From Nitrospirales bacterium (GTDB taxonomy: Bacteria > Nitrospirota > Nitrospiria > Nitrospirales > UBA8639), in the NCBI GenBank assembly GCA_013817135.1, contig JACDDF010000006.1, positions 1-18,540 on the forward strand: 18,540 nucleotides of DNA, in the 5' to 3' direction. The number at the start of each line of letters is the position of its first letter. The first letter of the stretch is position 1. Below, piece by piece: positions 7,038 to 14,676 of this stretch. Below the pieces are notes generated by a model that did not search any database, was not told the DNA's origin, and was given only the letters and a program-made list of their open reading frames with translations. The position numbers and the translations under genes were made by a program.

Positions 7038-8624
7038 ATGATGCACATGTCACGGTTGTTTGCTGGCGCTGCCCGGCCGTTTCGAATTGCCCCTCCATGG
7101 GGGTTTCTTGCCCTATTTTTAGGACTGGGGATGGTAGGTGGATTTTTGGGAAACGGGTGGTTTGTCCCCGCCCAGACGCAAGCGGCCATACCAGGAGCGT
7201 TTATTGAAGGGTTTTCGGAAATTGTTGAAAAAGTTGGCCCCGCGGTTGTCAATGTGGCAGTGACTGGTGGAGGTGGACCATCCAGAGGCTTACCTCCAGG
7301 GCCGTTTGGTGGGCCTCCAGGCGGCGGGCCTCCAGGCGGCGGACCTCCAGGCGGCGGACCTCCAGGCGGCGGGCCTCCAGGCGGCGGCCCTCCAGGTGGC
7401 GGCCCTCCCGGTGGTGGTGGTCCAGGCGGCCCTCCAGGTATGAGTGCGGGGTCCGGTGTGATTATTGATTCTCGTGGATATATCCTGACGAATAACCACG
7501 TCGTGGAAGATGCTAGTGATATCAAGGTGTCCTTTCATGATGGACGAGAGATGTCAGCAACCGTTGTGGGGACCGATCCGAAGACCGATCTAGCGGTCAT
7601 TAAAGTTAAACTTGAAAATGGCCCACTTCCTTCAGTGGCCTGGGGAGAATATGCATCCCTTCGTGTTGGGGATGTGGTCCTAGCCCTTGGGAGTCCCTTC
7701 GGATTACGCAATACCGTGTCGTTGGGAATTATCAGTGCCCTCGGCCGAGGCAGTGTCGGTATTACGGAATATGAAGACTTCATTCAGACAGATGCCGCAA
7801 TTAATCCGGGAAATTCTGGTGGGGCCCTGGTAAATATGAAAGGGGAGCTTATCGGGATCAATACGGCTATTTTTTCCAGGACGGGCGGGTCTGAAGGCGT
7901 AGGATTTGCGATCGCAGTCAGTATTGCGAAGGATATTGCCGCAAGTCTGATCGAAACGGGGAAGGTGGTGAGAGGATGGATGGGAGTGGCCATTCAGGAA
8001 TTAACGCCAGCCTTAGCTCAATCTTTCCAATTACCTGAAGGTCGACAGGGTGGGGTGTTAATCAGTGAAGTGCATGAAGATGGCCCTTCCGCAAAGGCCG
8101 GACTCCAACGGGGCGATGTGATCCTTGAATACGGAGGTGAAACCGTCAAGGATGTCAATCATCTTCGAAATATTGTTGCCCGAACAAAGGTCGGAAAGAA
8201 AAAAGAGATTAAAGTATTACGCGAGGGCAAAGAGACGGTGCTGACCTTGGAGCTCGGAGAGCGGCCCTCCGATCAAGCATTGGCAAAGAATGGGCCGGTA
8301 GAAGAAGAAAAAGCTCCAGCCATGGAAAAACTCGATAACGTGTTGTCGGGAATGACGGTCGCACCGATTAGTGGGGAACACCGGAGTGAATTCAATATTC
8401 CGGAACAAATTAAAGGTGTGGTCGTTTCGAAAGTTGAATCAGGCAGTGCCGTGGAGGCTGCTGGTATTCAAATCGGTGACGTCATTCAAGAGGTGAGTCG
8501 CCAAAGCGTGAAAACGATTGACGACTTCAAGCAGATTGCGTCAAAAGTTGCCAAAGATGAGTTGGCCGTTCTTTTGGTCAACCGGCGAGGCAATAATCTG
8601 TTTATCGCTGTAAATCCTCAATAA
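7038..8624 (+). CDS. htrA: HtrA/DegP-family periplasmic serine protease with Pro-Gly repeat linker and two PDZ domains
   Basis: 528 residues from the ATG at 7038, chosen because AGGGAG ends 6 nt before it; a TTG at 7020 is in frame but lacks such a site. An N-terminal hydrophobic segment (22-40) anchors or exports the protein. After a short conserved helix (FSEIVEKVGPAVVNVAV) comes a Pro/Gly repeat (93-134), where other HtrAs have a Gln-rich or LA loop. The trypsin-like domain then shows the full triad: His154 (TNNHVV), Asp184 (DPKTDLAV), Ser260 (NPGNSGGAL). PDZ1 spans about 315-400 (GWMGVAIQELTP, GPSAKAGLQRGDVIL) and PDZ2 about 440-528 (GVVVSKVESGSAVEAAG, IGDVIQEV). It degrades or refolds misfolded envelope proteins. 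It heads the tatC and molybdenum-cofactor run, which suggests envelope quality control for the exported enzymes. Stress regulation is known for the family; no sigma-E-type site was recognised here. Confidence 0.96.
   Translation: MMHMSRLFAGAARPFRIAPPWGFLALFLGLGMVGGFLGNGWFVPAQTQAAIPGAFIEGFSEIVEKVGPAVVNVAVTGGGGPSRGLPPGPFGGPPGGGPPGGGPPGGGPPGGGPPGGGPPGGGPPGGGGPGGPPGMSAGSGVIIDSRGYILTNNHVVEDASDIKVSFHDGREMSATVVGTDPKTDLAVIKVKLENGPLPSVAWGEYASLRVGDVVLALGSPFGLRNTVSLGIISALGRGSVGITEYEDFIQTDAAINPGNSGGALVNMKGELIGINTAIFSRTGGSEGVGFAIAVSIAKDIAASLIETGKVVRGWMGVAIQELTPALAQSFQLPEGRQGGVLISEVHEDGPSAKAGLQRGDVILEYGGETVKDVNHLRNIVARTKVGKKKEIKVLREGKETVLTLELGERPSDQALAKNGPVEEEKAPAMEKLDNVLSGMTVAPISGEHRSEFNIPEQIKGVVVSKVESGSAVEAAGIQIGDVIQEVSRQSVKTIDDFKQIASKVAKDELAVLLVNRRGNNLFIAVNPQ
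7314..7439 (+). repeat. 15-bp tandem repeat encoding PPGGG units
   Basis: Seven 15-nt units run from 7314 to 7418, consensus CCTCCAGGCGGCGGN, differing mostly at third positions. Degenerate units follow to 7439. Each unit encodes Pro-Pro-Gly-Gly-Gly. The unit length is a multiple of three, so copy-number changes keep the htrA frame. Long open frames on the other strand here are by-products of this composition. Confidence 0.95.
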
Positions 8625-8639
8625 GGGATGTGAGTTCTG

Positions 8640-8663
8640 AGGGGGGCGACTGTGAGCCCCCCT
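8640..8663 (+). other. Strong GC hairpin between htrA and tatC
   Basis: GGGGGGC (8641-8647), loop GACTGTGA, GCCCCCC (8656-8662), plus a closing A-T pair. No T-run follows, so it is more likely an mRNA-processing or attenuating stem than a full terminator. It ends 26 nt before the tatC ATG. Confidence 0.5.
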
Positions 8664-8688
8664 TGGATTCTTGGGATATAGAACTAAC

Positions 8689-9645
8689 ATGGCCAAACAA
8701 AGCAAAATGGGTTCCTGGTTTGAAGAGAAAGTCTTTAAGCCACTGGAAGACAAAAAAATGCCCGTCATGGAGCATTTGCATGAGTTTCAATGGCGGCTCA
8801 CACGAGCAGTCATTGTCATGGCCTGTGTCTTTGTTGGGACATTTTTTTATGCGGATACGCTAGTGTCCTGGCTACGGATTCCGCTGCAAAATTATTTCAT
8901 TTTAGATTCCTGGGAATGGATGCCATCGGATTTGCCAAAAATTCCTTTCGTCTTTCTCTCCCCGGCTGAAGCCTTATGGCAAAATGTGAAAGTTGCCGGA
9001 TTATGTGCAGTGGTCTTGTCGACCCCGCACTGGTTGTGGGAAGTCTGGCAATTTGTTCTTCCAGGATTACATGCCCAGGAACGCCGATTTGTCGGGCCCT
9101 TCACCGCGATTAGCTCGGTGGCCTTTTATTTGGGATTGACCTTCTGCTTTTTTGTTGTGTTGCCCTTCGCGTTGCATTTTTTGATTTCCTATGGGCTGGC
9201 TTCGGGATTTATTGCACAAATATCTATTGCCAACTATGTGGGCTTTATTCTTTGGTTCATGTTGGTCTTTGGACTGATTTTTGAAGTTCCGCTCGCCTTG
9301 ACCTTGATGGCTAAATTAGGGTGGGTGGATGCTCCTCTATTACGAAAATACCGGAAATGGGCATTTCTGGGTTCCTTTCTCTTTGCGGCGATTCTGACAC
9401 CTACCCCTGACCCATTTAACCAATGCATTATGGCCATCCCGATGTATTTCTTTTATGAAGTGGGGATTATCAGTGCCCAAGTCTTTGGCAAGAAAAAAGC
9501 TCCGGAAAGTGAGGATGCTGCGTCACCCGCTTCGGCCTCAGGCCCGCCGGCCGTTCGGCGTCCTCCATTAGCCCCACAACCTGTGGGAGGCGGATCTGGA
9601 GGGGATGAGGAATATGTCGATGTCCCGGACTCTGGTCCTCGGTAA
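8689..9645 (+). CDS. tatC: Sec-independent (Tat) protein translocase subunit TatC
   Basis: 318 residues from the ATG at 8689; a TTG in frame at 8671 is a weaker start. TatC is the six-helix inner-membrane receptor that binds twin-arginine signal peptides and starts export of folded proteins. Conserved features are the N-terminal HLHEFQWRL (E. coli HL.ELR.RL; the usual Arg is Gln here), the periplasmic FLSPAEA loop, VFGLIFEVPLAL with the key Glu, and AAILTPTPDPFNQ...PMYFFYE at the end of the membrane domain. The family is usually about 250 residues. Here there is a charged 25-residue N-terminal extension and a roughly 55-residue Pro/Gly/Ser-rich acidic tail. No tatA or tatB lies beside it. Placement among Mo-cofactor genes fits, since many molybdoenzymes are Tat substrates. 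Confidence 0.95.
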   Translation: MAKQSKMGSWFEEKVFKPLEDKKMPVMEHLHEFQWRLTRAVIVMACVFVGTFFYADTLVSWLRIPLQNYFILDSWEWMPSDLPKIPFVFLSPAEALWQNVKVAGLCAVVLSTPHWLWEVWQFVLPGLHAQERRFVGPFTAISSVAFYLGLTFCFFVVLPFALHFLISYGLASGFIAQISIANYVGFILWFMLVFGLIFEVPLALTLMAKLGWVDAPLLRKYRKWAFLGSFLFAAILTPTPDPFNQCIMAIPMYFFYEVGIISAQVFGKKKAPESEDAASPASASGPPAVRRPPLAPQPVGGGSGGDEEYVDVPDSGPR

Positions 9646-9669
9646 TATGAATGTCTGCGGAGACTTCTG

Positions 9670-10149
9670 ATGATACGGGTAGCTGTCATTTTGATCAGTA
9701 GCAAGATACAGTCAGGCCAAAAGCCCGATGAAAATCGGAAACCATTGGAATGGATCTTGACGAACCACCAATTGACCCTTTTATCCTATGATGTCGTGGC
9801 GGATGATCGTCAGGCCATTTCTCGCCGGTTAGTCACACTTTGTGAGACAACAGCTCCTCACATCATTTTGACCCTTGGGGGAACGGGTGTACGACCAACA
9901 GATTGGGCTCCGGAGGCAACAAGAGACGTGATTGAAAAAGAGATTCCTGGTATCGGAGAAGCCATGAGGGCTGAAAGTCTCAAAAAAGTTCGGACCGCCA
10001 TGCTCTCACGCGGAACGGCTGGAATAAAGGGGACCACACTGATTTTGAATTTGCCGGGTAGCGTAAAAGGAGTGGAAGAGAATTTGGATATGGTGTTACC
10101 GCTTTTAGAGCATATGGTGGGAAAAATGGGAAGCATGGCCAGGCCATAA
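9670..10149 (+). CDS. mogA: Molybdopterin adenylyltransferase (MogA/MoaB family)
   Basis: 159 residues. GGAG at 9659-9662 lies 7 nt before the ATG, and the tatC stop is 24 nt upstream. The protein activates molybdopterin by attaching AMP from ATP, making the adenylated intermediate used by MoeA. Family marks are the parallel-sheet start VAVILISS, the nucleotide/pterin loop LTLGGTGVRPTD (68-78), PEATRDVIEKEIPGIGEAMR (81-100) and LNLPGSVKGVEENL (126-139). The N-terminal loop SGQKPDENRKP replaces the usual G...D.SG.... MogA and MoaB-type proteins cannot be told apart with certainty; the neighbouring moeA supports the adenylyltransferase role. Confidence 0.9.
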   Translation: MIRVAVILISSKIQSGQKPDENRKPLEWILTNHQLTLLSYDVVADDRQAISRRLVTLCETTAPHIILTLGGTGVRPTDWAPEATRDVIEKEIPGIGEAMRAESLKKVRTAMLSRGTAGIKGTTLILNLPGSVKGVEENLDMVLPLLEHMVGKMGSMARP

Positions 10150-10151
10150 CA

Positions 10152-10178
10152 TTGACGTTTGGCCAAATCTTATATTAT
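10152..10178 (+). promoter_or_regulatory. Candidate promoter upstream of the mrp-like gene
   Basis: TTGACG at 10152-10157 and TATTAT at 10173-10178 with a 15-nt spacer, shorter than ideal. The stretch is much more A+T-rich than the flanking genes, so mrp may have its own start as well as read-through. Confidence 0.35.
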
Positions 10179-10217
10179 CAAAAAATATCATCATAGTTGA
10201 TGTATGTGGAGGAATTC

Positions 10218-11183
10218 ATGGCAACTGAGCTGAATATGATTCAACCATCCTCGAGTTCGAGTGGGGATGTCTGTACGTATATGTGGGCCTGTGCAATTTG
10301 CGACGAAACCGAAACCTGCCAAAAAGACCGTGAAGGACATAGTCGTTGGCTAGTCGGAAAACGCATGGAGCGAATTGATTACACAATCTTGGTGATGAGT
10401 AATAAGGGTGGGGTCGGAAAAAGTACAATGACGACCAATCTGGCCGTTAGTCTGGCACTTAAAGGGTATGAAGTGGGGATTTGCGACATGGATATTCATG
10501 GTCCCAATATTCCAAAAATGGTAGGAGCCGAAGGTCAAAAACTCAAAATTAGTACCGGCGGCGGGATTATTCCACATCAAGCCTATAATCTGAAAATTGC
10601 CTCGATGTCCTTTCTTTTGCAAAACTCCGATGACCCGATCATTTGGCGGGATGCGTATAAATTTGAATTCATCAACCAACTGTTGGGTGGAGTCGAATGG
10701 CAAGACCTCAATTTTCTGCTCATCGATCTTCCGCCAGGGACCGGGAATGAATCGGTGACAACAATTGATCTCATTGGTAATGTCACGGGCTGCGTAATTG
10801 TGTCCACACCGCAAGAGGTGGCTCTGTTAGACGCCCGCAAATCGGTCACCTTCGCCAGGGACAGTGAGATTCCCATCATCGGCATTGTGGAAAATATGAG
10901 CGGCTTAGAGTGTCCCCATTGCCACGAATCCATTGAGTTGTTTCGAAAAGGAGGGGGCGAAGCCTCAGCCGCGGACATGGGTGTCCCCTTCCTCGGTCGC
11001 GTGCCACTGGATCCGGAAATGGTTCTTCAATGTGATCGTGGTGAGCCCTATGCGCTGTTTCATTCAGATCTTCCCACGGCTGACGCTATTCATGGGATTG
11101 CGAACAAAGTCGAGGAGTTCTGTAAGAAGAAAGATTCCCTGGTGAAGGTATCGGCCAGGCCGGCTCCCTTTAAAAAGGTCTAA
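10218..11183 (+). CDS. mrp: Mrp/ApbC/NBP35-family Fe-S cluster carrier P-loop ATPase
   Basis: 321 residues. The ATG at 10218 has GGAGG about 5 nt upstream (an earlier TTG at 10197 lacks one). The protein binds an Fe-S cluster at a dimer interface and hands it to target enzymes. It shows a deviant Walker A KGGVGKST (63-70), Walker A-prime CDMDIHGPNIP (89-99), the switch DLPPGTGNE (170-178), and the cluster-bridging pair Cys232-x2-Cys235 in ENMSGLECPHC. Instead of the common N-terminal DUF59 domain it has a short Cys-rich head, Cys19-x5-Cys25-x2-Cys28-x5-Cys34. Its C-x2-C-x5-C half equals that of NBP35-type scaffolds, which carry a stable 4Fe-4S cluster there. It lies between mogA and moeA, consistent with supplying clusters to a molybdo-Fe-S enzyme. 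Confidence 0.92.
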   Translation: MATELNMIQPSSSSSGDVCTYMWACAICDETETCQKDREGHSRWLVGKRMERIDYTILVMSNKGGVGKSTMTTNLAVSLALKGYEVGICDMDIHGPNIPKMVGAEGQKLKISTGGGIIPHQAYNLKIASMSFLLQNSDDPIIWRDAYKFEFINQLLGGVEWQDLNFLLIDLPPGTGNESVTTIDLIGNVTGCVIVSTPQEVALLDARKSVTFARDSEIPIIGIVENMSGLECPHCHESIELFRKGGGEASAADMGVPFLGRVPLDPEMVLQCDRGEPYALFHSDLPTADAIHGIANKVEEFCKKKDSLVKVSARPAPFKKV

Positions 11184-11403
11184 CCAGCACCTGGAGCAGC
11201 GTGCGAAGTGTTCTGCTAATCATCTGACTATTTGATCAGAACGGCATAGGCTAGTCGGATGGCCAAGAAGTGAATTTTTTGTGGCTACCTTCATGATAAT
11301 GAAGAAACAGATATTTTTTGTGCGCGACCGCAGCGAGACTCTGAGTAGGGTGCAGGCGCTTTCAGAGAACCAATTTAACCTTCGATATGATTAGGCAAGA
11401 CAC

Positions 11404-12633
11404 ATGGAGCAGCTTACTTCGCTAACTGTAGCCCAACAAACCGTCCTGGATGCGGCGCATCCCCTAGGCTGTGAAAAGATCGGACTCCTTGATTCTTTGG
11501 GTCGGGTATTAGGAGAAGACATTCTTGCCCCGCGATCCAATCCGCCATGGGACAATTCGGCGATGGACGGCTTTGCGGTCCGGTGGGCTGACATTAAGCA
11601 GGACTATGCCATCACCCGCATTCCCGAATTGAACATTGTAGAAGATGTCGCGGCAGGGGCAGTGGCTACCAAAACCGTCGGTTCAGGGGAAGCGATTCGG
11701 ATTATGACTGGGGCCCCTATGCCGGCTGGAGCAGATACCGTTGTGCGAGTGGAATACACTGAGCCTTCCGGCACGAAAGTTCGAATCATGAAGGCAGAAG
11801 CCGGGCAGGGTTCCAACATCAGGCCTAAAGGGGAAGATGTCACCGAAGGAGAGTGTATTATTCCAAAAGGGACCCAACTGCGTTCAGGAGAAATCGGCAT
11901 GTTGGCCATCCTGGCAAAATCGTTTGTCCTCGTGTCCCAGCGTCCTCGAGTGGCCATCCTTTCTACCGGGGATGAGCTGGCAGATCTGGATGAATCATTT
12001 GATGAGCATAAAATAATCAATTCCAATAGTTATGGAATTGCTGCTGCTGTTCAGGAATCAGGTGGGATACCGGTCCTCTTGGGAATTGCAAAAGATGATC
12101 CTGATTCCTTAAAAGACAAAATCCGACAGGGTCTCACCTGTGATATTTTGGTGTTATCCGGCGGGGTCTCCATGGGAGATTATGATTTTACTAAGCCTGT
12201 GTTTGCGGAGCTTGGGGCAGATATGAATTTCTGGAAATTGGCGATTCGCCCAGGACAACCGGTAGCCTTCGGGAAAATCCAAGGGAAACTCGCATTTGGC
12301 TTGCCTGGGAACCCCGTTTCTTCCATGGTCACTTTTGATCAACTCGTGCGCCCGGCCATGTTGAAAATGGGCGGGCATCGGAAGTGGGAACGGCCGGTTG
12401 TGAAGGCACTTTTTCAAGAATCGTTTTCCAAGCATACGGATCGGCGGCATTTTCTCCGCGGCATTCTTCAAGACGAAAATGGCGTCCTTACGGTTCGGAC
12501 GACCGGTGGGCAGGGTTCAGGAATACTCACCTCAATGGTGAAAGCCAATGGATTCATTGATGTGCCGGAAGAGGTCGAATCTCTTAAGCCAGGCGATTCA
12601 GTGAACGTCCAATTATTATCACGAAACTTTTAA
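11404..12633 (+). CDS. moeA: Molybdopterin molybdenumtransferase MoeA
   Basis: 409 residues, the usual length. ATG at 11404 with only a weak AGG upstream. It hydrolyses adenylated molybdopterin and inserts molybdate to form the Mo cofactor. Family words in order: PPWDNSAMDGFAV (47-59), MTGAPMPAGADTVV (101-114), RPKGEDVTEGE (140-150), the MogA-like domain with ILSTGDEL (185-192) and LSGGVSMGDYDF (251-262), then GLPGNPVSSMVTF (299-311) and a C-terminal beta-barrel domain. A gap of 220 nt separates it from mrp. The gap holds two inverted repeats (11210-11242 and 11289-11304), so its expression may be set separately. Confidence 0.95.
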   Translation: MEQLTSLTVAQQTVLDAAHPLGCEKIGLLDSLGRVLGEDILAPRSNPPWDNSAMDGFAVRWADIKQDYAITRIPELNIVEDVAAGAVATKTVGSGEAIRIMTGAPMPAGADTVVRVEYTEPSGTKVRIMKAEAGQGSNIRPKGEDVTEGECIIPKGTQLRSGEIGMLAILAKSFVLVSQRPRVAILSTGDELADLDESFDEHKIINSNSYGIAAAVQESGGIPVLLGIAKDDPDSLKDKIRQGLTCDILVLSGGVSMGDYDFTKPVFAELGADMNFWKLAIRPGQPVAFGKIQGKLAFGLPGNPVSSMVTFDQLVRPAMLKMGGHRKWERPVVKALFQESFSKHTDRRHFLRGILQDENGVLTVRTTGGQGSGILTSMVKANGFIDVPEEVESLKPGDSVNVQLLSRNF

Positions 12634-12713
12634 GCAACATACGCATTATTTTCTATCATTCATGCCGCCTATTAGGAATTATTCGACCTCCTGGAAGGAA
12701 TATAGGGTTCATC

Positions 12714-13217
12714 ATGACACCTCCCATTTTGGGTTTTGTTGGCCGCTCCAACAGTGGCAAAACGACTCTAATCGAACGGCTGATTCCGGAACTGACGCAT
12801 GCGGGCTATCGAGTAGCTACCATCAAGCATGCCGGGCACGGGTTTGACCTGGATACCGAAGGCAAAGACAGTTGGCGTCACAAACGTGCAGGGGCCAGTG
12901 CGGTCATCGTCTTATCCAAAGGGAGCATGGCCATGTTTGCTGATGTCCCGGAAGAACTTCCTGTCGATCAAGTTCGGGACCGGTTTATTAATGGAGAAAT
13001 CGACTTAATTATTGCCGAAGGCTGGAAAAGCCACGGCTTCCCCAAGGTCGTCGTCGTGCGTGAGCAGTTGCAAGAAGTTGATGTGTCGTTGGATGGTTTG
13101 TTGGCGGTGGCCTCGATGAAACACATCGAATGCTCGGCTCCCTGGTTTGATCGGGACGACGTCCAGGGACTGGCGCAGCTGATCATGAAACAGTTCCCCC
13201 TGCAAAGGGATTCGTAA
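12714..13217 (+). CDS. mobB: Molybdopterin-guanine dinucleotide biosynthesis accessory protein MobB
   Basis: 167 residues. ATG at 12714 with AGGG 6 nt upstream, 80 nt after moeA. MobB is a small GTP-binding P-loop protein that helps MobA attach GMP to the Mo cofactor, giving the bis-MGD form used by the DMSO-reductase superfamily (nitrate reductase, formate dehydrogenase, nitrite oxidoreductase). Walker A is GRSNSGKTT (10-18). TIKHAGHGFDLDTEGKDSWRH (36-56) is the characteristic MobB stretch, then RAGASAVIVLS, and LIIAEGWKSHGFPKVVVVR ends the core. No mobA is in the window. Its stop lies 5 nt before the cytochrome start, so the two are probably translationally coupled. Confidence 0.95.
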   Translation: MTPPILGFVGRSNSGKTTLIERLIPELTHAGYRVATIKHAGHGFDLDTEGKDSWRHKRAGASAVIVLSKGSMAMFADVPEELPVDQVRDRFINGEIDLIIAEGWKSHGFPKVVVVREQLQEVDVSLDGLLAVASMKHIECSAPWFDRDDVQGLAQLIMKQFPLQRDS

Positions 13218-13222
13218 CCTCC

Positions 13223-13921
13223 ATGGGAAAAGGCCTGACCCTCATTGCGGCCACACTCCTGGTGCTGGCCTTAGGAGGGGCCGCCGCAATCCCGCTGACT
13301 AACCAGCCTACCTTCTGTGCGAGTTGTCATACCCTAAAACCCTCCTACGATTCCTGGATTCGGTCCAGTCATAAAGATGTCACCTGTGTTGATTGCCACG
13401 TGCGTCCAGGCATCTCCGGGTTTATTGAGGATAAACTCTTTGCCGGACTAGAAGACGTCGCGATCACATTTTTTGGAACTCCGACCGAACCGCACAATCT
13501 TCAATCCCATGTGACTTCTTCCGTGTGCATCAGTTGTCATCGAGCCATCTTGCGGGTGACGGAAGTCTCTGCCCGTGATCTGCCCGCACCAGTAAAAGAT
13601 GTCGGACTGATCATGAATCACCCGGAACACATGGAGGCCTTTGAGAAACGCGGGAAGGGGGAGGGGTGTACGACCTGTCACGGGCGTGTCGTCCATGGAT
13701 CGCCGATTAAAGCGTATCCCATTGTGATCCCGCGCGGGCATGTCAAGCTCGATGACCAGTCCCATGAACCAGATCATCCAAAAGACTCGGTGCTCTGGAA
13801 GGCCGACATGGCCGATTGCCTTCGTTGTCATGATGGAAAACAAAGTTACAAAGGCGAAGTGCTGAGTAATCGCTGTGAAACCTGCCACTTACCCGATAAA
13901 ATCGGTGGATTTTTGTTTTAA
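13223..13921 (+). CDS. Membrane-anchored hexahaem c-type cytochrome, NapC/NrfH-like N-terminus
   Basis: 232 residues. One uncleaved-looking hydrophobic segment (5-23) anchors it in the inner membrane with the haem domain in the periplasm. Six CxxCH sites: 32-36, 55-59, 102-106, 149-153, 199-203 and 218-222. The segment CASCHTLKPSYDSW...SSHKDVTCVDCH matches the first two haems of the NapC/NirT/NrfH quinol dehydrogenases, which usually have four haems; here there are six. Spare histidines (50, 96, 133, 136, 158, 173, 181, 185) can serve as sixth ligands. It probably moves electrons between the quinone pool and a periplasmic enzyme. It begins 5 nt after mobB and its stop overlaps the ABC ATPase start (TAATG), so it is in the operon. 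The electron partner is unknown. Confidence 0.88.
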   Translation: MGKGLTLIAATLLVLALGGAAAIPLTNQPTFCASCHTLKPSYDSWIRSSHKDVTCVDCHVRPGISGFIEDKLFAGLEDVAITFFGTPTEPHNLQSHVTSSVCISCHRAILRVTEVSARDLPAPVKDVGLIMNHPEHMEAFEKRGKGEGCTTCHGRVVHGSPIKAYPIVIPRGHVKLDDQSHEPDHPKDSVLWKADMADCLRCHDGKQSYKGEVLSNRCETCHLPDKIGGFLF

Positions 13922-14676
13922 TGCCTGCCTCCGGTTCCATAACTTCCTCTGTTGTTGAAGTTCGAAACCTCAGCAAACGGTTTCAAGGCTTTACGGCCGT
14001 CGATAATATTTCTTTCGACATCAAAAAAGGTGAAATACTCGGTTTGCTTGGGCCGAATGGTGCTGGCAAAACCACCACGATTCATATGTTGTTGGGTTTG
14101 ATCACACCAACAGTCGGGAGCATTCACATGTTTGGCCTGGATTTGGCCACACATCGAGAAACCATTTTGCAGCAGGTGAATTTTTCCTCCACCTATATTT
14201 CGATGCCGTTTTCATTAACGGTAGAGGAAAACCTTAAGGTCATCGCGCGGCTCTATGGACTCAAACATATTCAGCATCGCATTAATGACATTGTCAAAAA
14301 GTTGGAGATGGAGGACATCCGGCATCGCCTCACGAGAAAACTGTCTTCCGGCCAAATGTCGAGGCTCACCTTGGCCAAAGCCATCATGACCGAACCAAAG
14401 GTCCTGTTTCTGGACGAGCCAACAGCCAGTTTAGATCCTGATATTGTCAATAAGATTAAATCATTTTTAAAAGAATACCAACGCTCGGAAGGATTGAGTA
14501 TTCTCTATACCTCGCACAACATGCGGGAGATGGAGGAAATGTCCGATCGGATCATCTTCCTGCAACGGGGGAAAATTGTGGCAGAAGGTACCGCCCCGGA
14601 AATTATTCAACGCTACGGCCAACGAGACCTGGAAGAGGTCTTTTTAAAGTTGGCCAGGGAACAGAACGGTCCATGA
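13921..14676 (+). CDS. ABC transporter ATP-binding protein
   Basis: 251 residues. ATG overlaps the cytochrome stop by one base. All ATPase marks are present: Walker A GPNGAGKTTT (44-53), signature LSSGQMSR (141-148), Walker B VLFLDEP (161-167) and switch His199 (TSHN). This is the short single-domain type of the drug/polysaccharide/CcmA-NosF group that pairs with ABC-2 permeases. Substrate unknown. Its coupling to a multihaem cytochrome and Mo-cofactor genes allows a role in maturation or export of redox components, but that is inference. Confidence 0.93.
   Translation: MPASGSITSSVVEVRNLSKRFQGFTAVDNISFDIKKGEILGLLGPNGAGKTTTIHMLLGLITPTVGSIHMFGLDLATHRETILQQVNFSSTYISMPFSLTVEENLKVIARLYGLKHIQHRINDIVKKLEMEDIRHRLTRKLSSGQMSRLTLAKAIMTEPKVLFLDEPTASLDPDIVNKIKSFLKEYQRSEGLSILYTSHNMREMEEMSDRIIFLQRGKIVAEGTAPEIIQRYGQRDLEEVFLKLAREQNGP

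Noticed and set aside
7314..7439. Repeat array considered as CRISPR
   Set aside because: Units are contiguous with no spacers and lie in frame inside htrA.
7010..7538. Long minus-strand frames rich in PPPGG or AAW repeats opposite htrA
   Set aside because: By-products of the G+C-rich 15-bp repeat; the plus frame has a complete protease with catalytic triad.
11210..11242. GTTCTG...CAGAAC inverted repeat with inner ATCA/TGAT after mrp
   Set aside because: Bulged stem with no T-run; not convincing as terminator or riboswitch.
11289..11304. CTTCAT-GATA-ATGAAG inverted repeat before moeA
   Set aside because: Six-bp arms are common by chance and no promoter pair lies around it.
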